A model generated the notes under the pieces. The model had not been told where the DNA came from. It did no database searches and saw only the letters and a program-made list of their open reading frames with translations. A stretch of DNA of 64,000 bases from Combretum micranthum (lineage: Eukaryota > Streptophyta > Magnoliopsida > Myrtales > Combretaceae): contig JAMXBD010001396.1 of NCBI GenBank assembly GCA_024138025.1, forward strand, positions 1 through 64,000, given 5' to 3'. A program made the position numbers and the translations under genes. Shown here piece by piece: positions 23,991 through 34,454 of this stretch. Each line of letters starts with the position of its first letter. Within the stretch, counting starts at the first letter, position 1.

Positions 23991-25370
23991 CGTAAATTCA
24001 ACATATCTCTCTCATCCAAGCTCATATTGAGATGATTTAAAATGATACTGAAAGATAAGAGAGAAATATTCAATTTTCATGTTTTGGGTGTGGAAAATTC
24101 GGAATGTATCATAGCCAAAATATGTCATGAAGTTGCTGCTCTTATAGTGATAGCATCCAAGATCGTGGTTGTCAAATTCGTGAGTCTACTCATATGTTTC
24201 TACGAATTTACGAGTTAATGATGATATTTCGATTCAACTCACATACAAAATCATTTTTTAAGTAAACTCGTAAGTAGAATCATAGAATCGTGAGTAGAAT
24301 CAATAGAATTGGTAGTAGAATCATAGTAAAATCGTAAAGTTGTAATTTTACACTTTTTTTTTTTTGAACTTTAAAAATGCAATCAATTTAATATATTTAT
24401 ATTTAGGGTTTTTGGGGTTGGTTCTTGATATTTATCTTAATCTAATTTAATTTTAGTTTCTTAAAAAAATTTTCCTTTTATTTCCTTTTTAGTATTTTTC
24501 AGAAAGTTATTTTCTTTTAGGTTATATACTTGATATATTTTGAACATTTTGAATGAAAATTAAACTAATATATATAGTGCTATATTTTTTTTCCTTTTTA
24601 AATAATTTTCTACGTATAAATTTATTTTCCACAAATGTAATGATTTTTTATGCAAATATATAGTGAACATGAAAATGTTTATTACTGCACAAAACAAGCT
24701 ACTCATACATAATAAGTTAAATGATTTGCAGTATATCTTAATAATTGTAGATTATGAATCATCATTAAATAAAAATAATTAGTTTAATTATAAAATTGCA
24801 CTAAATATATTAATGGCAGTATGTGAATCATAATTGGTGAAACTTAAATTTTAGTTGTATGTAACTAATTTAATACTAAATTCTTTATTTTCATAAGTTA
24901 TTTAAAGTTTTATTAGATTAGTAGTACATCAATAGTTTTTACAAGTAAAACTAATCTTACGGTTCTACGTTTCGATTTTACGTTTTGATTCTACGGACCT
25001 CTTGGCGATTCTAGATAGAAACTCAAGTTTGACAACCATGTCCAAGATTTAGAAAATGATAAAGTTTAGTAAATTGTAGATATCTTTCTTATCTGAGATC
25101 CTTTCGAAGTGATTTAAACTTCTACGGAAAGATAAAAGATAGATCTACGATCTTCATGTTTTGAGTTTTGGCTAATTATGAAATACTAAAGGCTAAAAAT
25201 CATCTTGAATTTAATATAAGTGCTGGCTATTAGTAAGATTTGCAGCTTGACACTATTTTAGTAAATTCGAGATATTTCTCTCACCCAAGCTTCATTTGAT
25301 ATGATTTAAGATCCTATTGAAAGAAGAGAGAAAGATCTACAATTTTCATATTTTAAGTTTTGACAAATTT
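23991..25370. repeat. Three-unit tandem repeat, period 192 bp, split by an insertion
   Basis: Equivalent starts '(c/a)gtaaatt' occur at 23991, 25068 and 25260. Each is followed by 'atatctttct/atctctctc', 'gatttaa', 'gaaagataagagaga' and 'ttcatgtttt.agttttg'. The second and third are 192 bp apart. The first and second are 1077 bp apart, which becomes 192 after subtracting the 877-bp hAT-like element plus its 8-bp duplication. Confidence 0.8.
24164..25040. mobile_element. Non-autonomous hAT-like element, 877 bp, with 8-bp TSD
   Basis: The left end CGTGGTTGTCAAA and the complement of the right end CATGGTTGTCAAA form a 13-bp terminal inverted repeat with one mismatch. The similarity continues imperfectly inward. 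TCCAAGAT flanks both sides (24156-24163 and 25041-25048), a perfect 8-bp target duplication as made by hAT transposases. The interior is AT-rich with repeated 'tctacg', 'gattctac' and 'aatcgtaa' words near both ends. There is no transposase, so it would have needed one supplied in trans. Confidence 0.8.
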
Positions 25371-26544
25371 CAATTGGATTAAAGTGGAAAATTGTCGTGA
25401 AATTCTTTACATCAACACCGCTTAAAGGCTGCCAGCAATCTTATTTTGTAGATAATTTTTACAACGTACACCAACTGATTTAAAATGTACACAGATGATA
25501 TACATGGCTACCGTATCTCTCTGCGATTTTCATATATAAACTTCTCTTGTTGATCATTTGAAATATGAAGAACCCTAGGCATGAAATTTCTCTCTATTTT
25601 CCATAGATCCTAGGTCTAGATTAGGGTTTAAAACACTAAAGAAGTTTTCTTTTTTATATGTTTGCGGATTCCACACTAGGATTCAAGTGAAAGACATCAT
25701 TTGAATTTGAATTCAAGAGCAGGATTTCATTGATAAGGTGATTTTGTTCTTTTTCTATATTCATGTTTTAGATGGTGTTGAAAGCTTGATTCTTTTGTGT
25801 TTATTTGGTTCTAAGTTATTGATCTGAATTATTTGATTAATGACCCCTATTGTGGATTGAATCATTGTCTGTCTTTGAGTTGTTAATGTTATTTCACATA
25901 TCATGTATTTTGGAATGATTCTAGACTTCATGATAGATTAGAATTGTAATTGGAAAATTCTTTGTTAATTAACTCAGTGAATAGCTAATTAGGATTACAG
26001 ATCTTATAGACATATGGATTTGAATTCAATTAGGGTTTGGTAATTTTTTACAAATTAGTCAATTGATCACTCTATTAGGAATAGCGAACATTGATTAGTT
26101 AATTTAAGGTAATAGCTTACTTTAGGAACAGAAGTTGTTATCTGGTGCTTGATTGCTTGAAAAACTAAATCCATTAACAATTTGGATCTGCAATTACATT
26201 TCTGGTTGACAGCATACATTTGATTGATTGTTCAGATCTGTTGGCTCTTAACTTAATTCAATTATAAGTGTTGGAAATCCAAGACTTTTTATAGTTTAGT
26301 TTTATATAAGAAAATCCAAAAATAGAAATAATCTTGATTTGCCTATATACAATTAGGTCTATTAAAGTTCATAGCTAGTCTTCACTCCTTGCGAAAACGA
26401 CTCGGTATTCACTGAAATTTTATTACTGTACATGCACCCGATACACTGGCCGCTTAATATATGCTTGTTTAAAGGAATTTAAAATAGACTAAAAAGAGTT
26501 TTAAAAAGACATATAGAAAAAGTCTGATCACTCTGAAACCATTA

Positions 26545-26815
26545 AGTACTCCACATAGGCTCAAGAAATGCCCGCTCTAAAATATTATGCCCTATATAGT
26601 ACTTAGATCTCCATTTTTAGCTAGTGAAGCACTCTAACACCACTTATAACGACACAAAACAATGTCCACTGAGATCTTGTCCATTTTGGAATGACACATG
26701 GTTTTGTCATTGGTGTCTAACTGTTTCTCAGGAAGTCATTCATCCTAGAAGTATTATCCACTGAGCACAATTAACTTTAGAAATCCGATGAACTCTAAGA
26801 CAATACACCAAAAAG
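26545..26815. repeat. Dispersed repeat blocks A and B, second occurrence
   Basis: Block A is at about 26545-26655 ('aagaaatgcccgctctaaaa', 'ccctatatagtacttagatc') and block B at about 26684-26815 ('gaactctaagacaatacacc'). Both are in the same orientation as the first occurrence but in reversed order. Confidence 0.7.
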
Positions 26816-29595
26816 CGCCTCTATTATTAGAGTTTTTTGCTTTATATTTGAGGGATATCACACAGTGTATCAAGGTTTTTAGAATAGTAGTAAGGTCGTG
26901 TAGCAATGGTGGTTCCAATAATGGTAATATTATAGTGTTGGTGATAGATAAATGATAATAACAAGGAGATGGCGAACTTAATAATGGTGATTGCAGCATT
27001 ATTGGTGGTGGTGACAATAATGATAATAGTTGTGGTATTAATAATGTTGAGGTTATGATAGTGAGGTGGCAATAGTGATGGCAATAATAGTAGCAGTGGG
27101 ATGTGTTCAAGGAAAAAAATCATTAGTTTTGTTAAAGAAAATTTAATCTATCTTGTTCCCACGATTTTTATGCATCTCACGAAAGAGCAAAAATCTTAAA
27201 ACTTATCCCCATTGTAAAAAGTGTTTTATCCAGTACAAGACTTATTACCACAATGACCCTTATAATTTAGTAGTATGGACACTAATGTCTTAATAGAATA
27301 AGCCAAATTCGATTTCTCTTTTCTTCCAAATTGTAATATATTAGAAAAAGAAAAAAAAAACAAAATTTATTATATAAACTAAATATGATAGAATAAATTT
27401 TATCCTATCTAATACCACAAAATATTGAGAACCAAACGTTACCTTATACAACTTTAATCGGTTGTGTTAAATCAAGAATGTAAAAGTTCGATTCGTGTTA
27501 AATTATTAGAAACAAAAACAATTTTATATAAGGAATATAAAGAATTATTCGACTCTCACTGAACAAACTGATTTCCAAACTCCTGTAAATTTCATAATAT
27601 GTTGATACATGTTAGGAAAAAAAAAAAAAAAAAAACAACAACAACAATTGTGAGCTTTATAAGAAAAAAACGTATAATGAAATCATAAAATGTGTGAACT
27701 TTTCCTTTATATGGTATTATAATATGCAATATGTGTCCTTGGAAAAATACTTCTAAGGAATATTTTATAAAAAGCCAATTTCTATGTCGATACATTGCAC
27801 CATGGAAAATAAATATCTCCGGATTTAGCTAGCAATCAGATGATGAATACATATTGAATGTGCATCTTGTAATAAGCTGTGGTCCAAGTCCAAGGGAATC
27901 CTGATCTCGGCTCTCACCAACCCGGAATCTGCCTCTAAAAATTTGTGGACCCTCTTTTACATACCCATAATATATATAATATTATATATATATATATGGT
28001 GGCCTGTGAAAAGTTTCTGATTCTTTCATAACATAAGATATTATATCTTATAGATTATTAGTGATTTTAAATCACCTCCACGATCAAAACTCTAGCAAGT
28101 GCTATTGTATAAATTAATTGATAAAGTAAAAAGAAAAGAGAGAGAGAGAGAGATCATTAGGTGCAACTACTAATTGGATAGATTTTATATAATGTATATT
28201 TATATACATTAGAAGGCACTCAGAATTTTTAAGTCATTAAGTTAATTATAATACCTATAACCTTTGGACATCATGAGATCATAGTCAGATTAAACATATT
28301 ACATTGTTTTTGTTTATTACTTTCTTTTTAGTTGGACTCCGTGGTTGTTAAATTTTGGGTGCCTAATTGCTAAAGGGAATTCCAATCAGGCACCCATCCC
28401 TTGGGCCGTCCCAACTTAATTTTTGTTAAGCTATACGCTTATAATTTAAACTGGAAAGTGAGAAAAAATTTTATACTTTTATTTTTATTTTATCGATCCA
28501 TGAAATATGTAATATCCTAAACTTCTGTGTTTCTAGTTGGATGATGATCAGCATAGTAAAATGTCGTAAACTGATAATATAATGGATAACTTCATGTTTG
28601 TTGTTTCAAAATTGAAAAATGATCACCCTAATTTGTGCCACGATAAATGGTATAAGGCGTCACTACTCATTAGACATAGCAATCGATTACGACCTAATGC
28701 TTATCTTGATGTGTTATAAATGCAGAAACTGTCAACGAAATAATTGGAATAGTGCAAACACACCTACCTTGCGATATACAAGTTTCAGGAAAAAGAGAGT
28801 AATTGGTAGATGATGAGAAAATTAAAATAATACCAAAAAAATTGAATATTTGAAAATACACCCTTATAACTATTATTAGTCAAGCCTACTTTCAAAGTAT
28901 GTCCTCATCTTCTTATAATAACTTTCAAATATGCATATACCCTAAAATTATCGTTAGAAAGGACAATATAAAATAATGATATCTTGGGTTCGAGCTACAA
29001 CTTGAGATGTATATGCATATTTTTAAAAATCATTCAAAAAAAAAATTCTATAGTATTAGATTTTTTTTTTTTTTCACCTTTATCAATATGCAATTATCTA
29101 AATCAAGGCATGTCATCCAACTTCCTCCTTAATTCGTCTTCAAATGATCCCACCTCCTAGCAAGGGGCCCTTCAACTACTTCGTCAATAATTAATAGTTA
29201 TTAATGACTTAATATTCAATACCTTGATCATACAAATAATTATTAATACTCTTTCGCAATCTATGCGGGACTTCTCTCACATCGAATGTCACATTTTTTG
29301 TATGAATTAATTGGATAATCGCAAATGTGTGGTTTGATTAGATATGGCTAGATCCTTAAATTAATATGACACCATCTCCTTATAACATTTGAAAATATGT
29401 GAATAATCCCAAAACTCTTCTAGAAACACTAAAACTGTTGTTAAAAGAATGGTGTATAGCAGTCATTTAAGGGTTTTGGTATAAGTTTACGGTGTGTGTA
29501 TATTTTCAAAAGTTGCGGAAACAAAATCATATTGCTAGAGCTTATTAGGGTTCTATCTATATATTTAGCCAAAAAATGTACAATGCACTTTCGAC
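26816..29595. other. AT-rich intergenic DNA with simple repeats
   Basis: 26880-27110 is a degenerate 'aat/ggt' low-complexity block whose minus frames look like long Ser/Pro/Ile/His-rich proteins but are artefacts. A 19-base poly-A run starts near 27617. (AT)n lies at 27969-27997 and (AG)n at about 28137-28153. A hairpin at 28330-28418 is listed separately. No gene is supported. Confidence 0.4.
28330..28418. repeat. Imperfect inverted repeat (hairpin)
   Basis: GGGTGCCTAATTG (28357-28369) pairs with CAATCAGGCACCC (28383-28395) at 12 of 13 positions across a 13-base loop. Outer parts 'agttgg' (28330-28335) and 'ccaact' (28411-28416) extend the stem with mismatches. It could be a small foldback element or a transcribed hairpin. 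Function unknown. Confidence 0.5.
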
Positions 29596-30244
29596 TAGAC
29601 ATCAGCACGGGGCGGTTCCAAACCGTAAACCGCCCGAACCGTCACCGGCGGTTCCTGAACAAGGAACCGCCCCGTGGGTGACGGTTCCACGGCGGGTCCA
29701 AACGGTTCCTCGTGGTAGAACCGGCGGTTCAACCGGGTCCTAAACCGCCATTCCGGACCCGGAACCGGCTGTTCCAACCCATCAGGAAAAAAAAAAAAAA
29801 ACACAACCTACAACGAAACAGGAAAATGAAAAGAAAAAATGGGAGCGTGCGCGGGCTAGATTTGGGAGGTGAGAGGGTGCAGGGCGTAAAGGGGGTAGGG
29901 GGAAGGAGGAGTGCCGGGGGAGAAGGGGGTAGGGGGTAGGGGGTAGGGGGCAAGGGGCAGGGGGGTAGGGGGTGGTGTAAGGGGTAGGGGCCAGGGGCCG
30001 GGGGGGGAAAAAAAAAAGGATAAAACCAAACGAAACAGAACCGCTTATTTTGTTTTCTTTATTATTAAAAAAAAAAAAAACGGTTCCACGGGAACTAGAA
30101 TCGGAACCGTCAAAACTGGCGGTTCCTTGGAACCGTGAACCGCCCCGGCTCTAGCGGTTCCGGTTCCAGTTCCACGAAATGTGGAACCGTGAACCGACGG
30201 TTCCGGTTCGGGTCCGAAACCGATTCGAACCGTGCCGATGTCTA
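29596..30244. mobile_element. GC-rich non-autonomous hAT-like element, 649 bp, with 8-bp TSD
   Basis: Terminal inverted repeats are TAGACATCAGCACGG and, on the complement, TAGACATCGGCACGG (one mismatch in 15). The perfect 8-bp duplication CTTTCGAC lies at 29588-29595 and 30245-30252. The subterminal 180 bases on each side are packed with the motif CGGTTC and its complement GAACCG, the kind of dense repeat to which hAT transposases bind. The centre contains guanine runs. Chance frames on both strands inside it (for example 29595-29804 and 29712-29953) are not genes. Strong GC contrast with the surroundings. Confidence 0.85.
29877..30007 (+). repeat. Guanine-run array, potential G-quadruplex tract
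   Basis: At least ten runs of four or more G are separated by 1-8 bases, including several consecutive GGGGGTA units near 29924-29950. The plus strand satisfies the usual G4 pattern many times over. It lies in the centre of the hAT-like element. Confidence 0.85.
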
Positions 30245-30252
30245 CTTTCGAC

Positions 30253-31609
30253 GGATCTTGTCTACTACTGCAACTTGCATTCGTATCGCTGGATTCAAAT
30301 TATGAATCACTTGCCGAAATAATTACGCTGATGCATGCAACATGGTACCTTTTCTCTTTTAACATAATATGTATAACTCCGGATCGTGAATAGTGGGTCC
30401 TAGCAGCAGCGACCATAGATTTAAAACCCTAAGTACCGCTGTGATAAATGGACTTCTATCTAACAAAAACTTTTTGAAATTTCTTTTAACAAATTTTTTA
30501 TTAAAAAATAAATACAGATAAAAAATAATTAATAATTCTCATTAAAAGATAAAATATATATATATATAATTTAGATGTAAATAAAAAATATTTATATATT
30601 ATTTTGATATAAATATAGATAAAAATTAGAACATTATCTATATTTTGGAAGGAAAAAGGAAAAAAAAAATGAACGGCTCCCTTGGTTTTGGAACAGTTAT
30701 GTTGTCAGGAGTTGGGAGCCGCAAGGAGAGCATAGGCAAGTGTTCCCCTACCTAGTTAGGACGGTGATATAACATGATGAAAGGGGGAACTAATTTGTTT
30801 GCTTGTGTTGCAGAAGCACATGCACATCCACGGAGATAGACACTATTTGATAGTTTTTTCTTTTGATATTTTTTTATTATATGGCCGAGAATTATAACAG
30901 CTGATTCATGAGATATGGAAAGAGAAATGGTACGATTACTAATGATCGTGGAGGCAAATTGATGTTTAGAAATTCATAAACTAGTTAATATACATATTTT
31001 GAACTTTTTATTTTTAAATATAAAAGTCGGGGGTCAATAGTCTTATAATCTAGTTATATTAATACTAATCTTTCAAGTGGAATGATTCAAGCTCGAATCC
31101 CCATCCCGCTGTAGGGATTGAAAAAATTCATAACCTTTTTTTTTTTTTTTTTTTTGGTGCCAAAGTTGTGATAAGCAATTCAAATGTCAACCGAGGTCTA
31201 TGGGCAAAATTTTAGTTACTGAGATGTCAAAACATAAATAAACAATGGCGTTAGGCAAGTAAAGCTACAACAAACACCCTTAAATACACAAACCATATAA
31301 GATGGCACAGGTATATACATCAACCAATTTACAATTATCAATTAGCTTTTATTCCTTTAAGCTAAACTGGGAACACGGACAATAATGGAAGTTCCAGAGT
31401 CAAAATCTCTCGTACTAACATCATCAACAATATAAACCATCCATAGTAATAAATCCGCTATACGGACTGCATATGCACCTATACTATCTTGATAGTCGAT
31501 ATTGTTCTGACTGTTAGGCCCATAAATGGCCTTATGTGATAATTAATCCATGACCCGTTTGTCACCAATGAATGGGTCCTATGATGGACTTGATTATGCA
31601 ATGAAGCCA
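30253..31609. other. Intergenic DNA without supported genes
   Basis: AT-rich. 30670-30830 is less biased, with 'gttgcag' (a splice-acceptor-like string) at about 30807-30813, but no consistent reading frame follows. A poly-T run occurs near 31137-31155. Confidence 0.3.
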
Positions 31610-32192
31610 TAAAGACCGTAAATGAGCTGAACTGCTTGCGAGCTACTCAAACTACGCTTGCTTCAGAGTCGGCTGGGCTCGACTTGAGTTCGATTAGTAA
31701 ACAAGTTGAACTCAAGTATAAAATAAAACTCATTTATCTAAATTAGTAGAGTCTAAGTTTTGAGTTAGGTTATAAGTCAACTCATGAATAAGCTCGTTTA
31801 AACTTATGAATAGGCTCATTGATAGGCTTGTTAATAAGTTCGTTAACAGATTTGTGAATTTCATATGCATAATAGATATATTATATAATTGAAACAACAA
31901 ACAATAATTTTTATTTAATATTTATGTATGTGTGTGTATATTTATAACAACACTTATATATTATACTTTACGTTTGAAAAAAAATGAAAAACAAGTTATT
32001 AAAATGAGTCAAGAGCAAACTTAAATTTCAAGCTCGATAAAATCTTGGCAGGCTAGATAAAAAACTTGGCTCAGCTCAAGTTTGATTAGTACAGTTCATT
32101 TACCTAAATAAGTCAAACTTGAACCTATTTCAAACTCAATAAAACGATCTCAAGCCTTTAAAAAGATTGGCTCAACTTGACTGTAGCCCTAA
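31610..32192. mobile_element. Probable MITE with GAGCT-type subterminal repeats
   Basis: The ends 'TAAAGACCGTAAATGAGCTGAAC' and, complemented, 'TAGGGCTACAGTCAAGTTGAGCC' resemble a worn hAT-type terminal repeat of the common plant 'TAGGGCTGTAAATGAGCC' class. Strings such as 'agctcg', 'ttgagtt', 'gctcaactt' and 'aagctcgataaa' recur in both orientations inside. No target duplication could be recognised, so the ends are approximate. Confidence 0.45.
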
Positions 32193-33966
32193 CTATAATA
32201 AGTAACATATTTATTGATTGCCCCAGCAGATGAGGTTTTGCTGGATGACTCTATAGACCGTCTGCTTATCAACGATGATTAAATAGAATTTTAGAACCAT
32301 AAATGGTTGAATAGGTCATAAGGTAAGTGGACGCATCATTTGCGGGTTCAAGAGTATGATAGTTACAAATTTGAATGAGAAATAATGAGATTATTCTTAT
32401 CAATAAGTTTCTTTAATATATTAATTATTTTAATAATATATATTCCATATAATTTGTTTTTTGTACGAATAATCACTTTCTAACCTTCCTATTGTACTTA
32501 CCTTTCTCCAATCGATCCAGAAATTAATATTATACTTACGCACACGCCATTCGTTTTCGCCAGACAATATTTATGTTAAACAAAGTCAAAGAACAGTGAA
32601 GCTTAATTAGATCAACGTTACAATGCAATTATGAAAGTAAATTCACTCAAATTATTCAATTAGTAATTGACAAATCAAGCTTACGTGGGACAGCTCTAGC
32701 CCCATCTCCACTTAATCATAAACCATCCAATGTGCCTTGAAAGCAACTTGTTAATTTGCAACATCATCACAAATTTTTATGTGGGGATTTTATTAACAAA
32801 TCTCTGGGTTTACTAAACTAATAAGTTAGAAAGGGGAAAAAATAAAAAGCTGTATCTCTTTTCAACATTCATAGTATAATCTACATAAAAAAAAAAAAAA
32901 AAAGATCGTAGAAGAATATGTATAATTTTTCTTAGCATTTAATGAACTAGGTGAAATCCTATTTCATACGTAGTTATTAATTTAAATTACACTTACTGAT
33001 AAAAATAATAAATTTACTTAGACAAATTTTACAATAAACATGTTAATAACAGTATGCTCAACTATTATTTAATTATGAAAAACATCAAAATTTTATATGA
33101 TTACATAATATTTTTCGATGTACCGTAAAGAATTATATCTTTTAAATGGAGGAATAAAATAAAATCCTGTAGTGTTATTCTACATTTAGACATATATTGT
33201 CATGATTTAATCGTGTCATTTTCAAAGAAAAAAAATTGTACTCCTCATAGAAAAATTTTTATAAATATATATTATAATAAATGCCGTAAAATAACCGGAG
33301 CACATTGGCTAGCAATTGCTGTAATTATTTTAACTTATCCTCTAACTATGTGTGTGCATCTTAAACCACAGATTATGCTTTGGTAATTAATGGTCACTAT
33401 CATTAGCAATTTCCATCCTTAAGCCATCGTTGTCTGTAGACGTGTCAGACATTGAAAGGTAGACCCCACATCTCTATGCTGGTGGACACGTGTCATCACA
33501 AAAGTAATTGAGTGGGAGAGGAAAATCTCATATATTCTGCCACATGTGGGTGTGGGTCCCAGATGAATGGGATAACAAAGTCAAAATACAAGTTGGGTCT
33601 TTGAGTGGGGGTGGGGGGACCCTTGTTCTTTTTAGGAGAATAGCATGACATATGATGCTATCCGATGTTCATCAGACATTGTTTTTGGCAACGAGAATGG
33701 GGCGTGTATCCCAATCGCCAATCATTTGTTTGGTAAACCGTATTATTTACCAGTTTAGGAAGATTTTGCATCCGGGAGTTTAGGAGTCGAATTTGGAAGG
33801 TAAGGGCGAATGAGTGAATCGTACAAAACGTTTTTATGCACCAGTTTTTGGACTTAATCATAATTTTAGAAGTCAAAAGACCAATCATATTCAATTAGAG
33901 TTGTAGTAGTTGCTAAACTAACCTATAGGTAATCCCCTCACTATATACATGTATGCCAATACTATA
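32193..33966. other. Intergenic DNA; promoter-like GC-richer block at about 33420-33640
   Basis: Mostly AT-rich. The block 33420-33640 contains GACACGTGTC and CCACATGTGGG, E-box/G-box type palindromes, and no open frame. No gene start follows on either strand within the window, so a regulatory role is unproven. Confidence 0.3.
33485..33494. promoter_or_regulatory. G-box palindrome GACACGTGTC
   Basis: A perfect 10-bp palindrome with a CACGTG core, the binding site class of plant bZIP and bHLH factors and of ABA-response elements. Isolated from any recognised gene here, it may be fortuitous. Confidence 0.35.
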
Positions 33967-34219
33967 TTTGGTTGGATGGAATTGAATCAGTATTCTAACT
34001 TTATTCTTACAAAATATTTATTTTTTTATTTGGTTTGCGAAAAAATCTATCAAAATAATATTTATTTCATGTGATGCGAAATAGACAATGAGTTATCATT
34101 CCTTTTTTAGAGAAATAGCTATTTCTGACCAAAAAGTGTTTTATTTCAAAAATACTCCTAATTATAAAACAAGAAATTACTATTCATTTCTAACCTTATT
34201 CCGTTCCAATGAACCAAAC
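33967..34219. mobile_element. MITE copy, 'TTTGGTT-GGAATG' family (1)
   Basis: It starts TTTGGTTGGATGGAATTGAATCAGTATTC and ends with the inverted '..TTCCAATGAACCAAA'. The same layout (left 'tggaatgaaatcagtattcc', right 'actttatttctttctaatgaatcaaac') occurs at 63091-63288, so this is a repeat family. Non-coding. Confidence 0.6.
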
Positions 34220-34454
34220 GTATCTATTTCATTCCACACATAAATATTACTTTAATTAAGCCAGTTGTACACTATAAGCAAATAATCGAGGTATGAAACC
34301 ACATCGTATGATGATTATATTTCTCTTCATGAGTTCCTCCTCATCATATGGAACCTTCATTTATTAATGGTAGCTCTTTAGATTTTCCAAATCGTACCAA
34401 AAAACGAGCTTCACCTAACTCTCTAGACTTATCCGTGTCTTCTATGGTCTTCAT
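34220..34454. other. Short unassigned stretch left of LTR-like sequence
   Basis: An AT-rich stretch with a frame open just before the LTR-like start (Ser-rich, about 34356-34454). It could be the left part of the LINE ORF1 that continues at 39950, but this is not established. Confidence 0.2.

Larger units (their letters stand above)
23790..26470 (+). mobile_element. Retrotransposon leader/LTR-like segment between the two A/B repeat occurrences
   Basis: This 2.7-kb stretch has no coding frame. It holds a three-unit tandem repeat and an inserted hAT-like element. It ends with '..ccttgcgaaaacgactcggt..' and '..ttattactgtacatgcaccc' (about 26388-26440), a type of segment found just upstream of gag in Athila/Ogre-like gypsy elements. 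It is flanked by copies of block A. No LTR ends were fixed. Confidence 0.4.

Noticed and set aside
26754..27123. Two overlapping minus-strand frames of 118 and 93 codons
   Set aside because: They translate a degenerate 'aat/ggt' low-complexity block into Ser/Pro/Ile/His/Thr strings, so the composition is an artefact of the repeat.
29595..29953. Four overlapping frames on both strands with Pro/Gly/Arg-rich products
   Set aside because: They lie wholly inside the GC-rich hAT-like element and reflect CGGTTC arrays and guanine runs, not a protein.
33658..33894. 78-codon minus-strand frame as a gene next to the G-box block
   Set aside because: No domain or supporting promoter geometry. Adjacent sequence belongs to a MITE within 80 bp.
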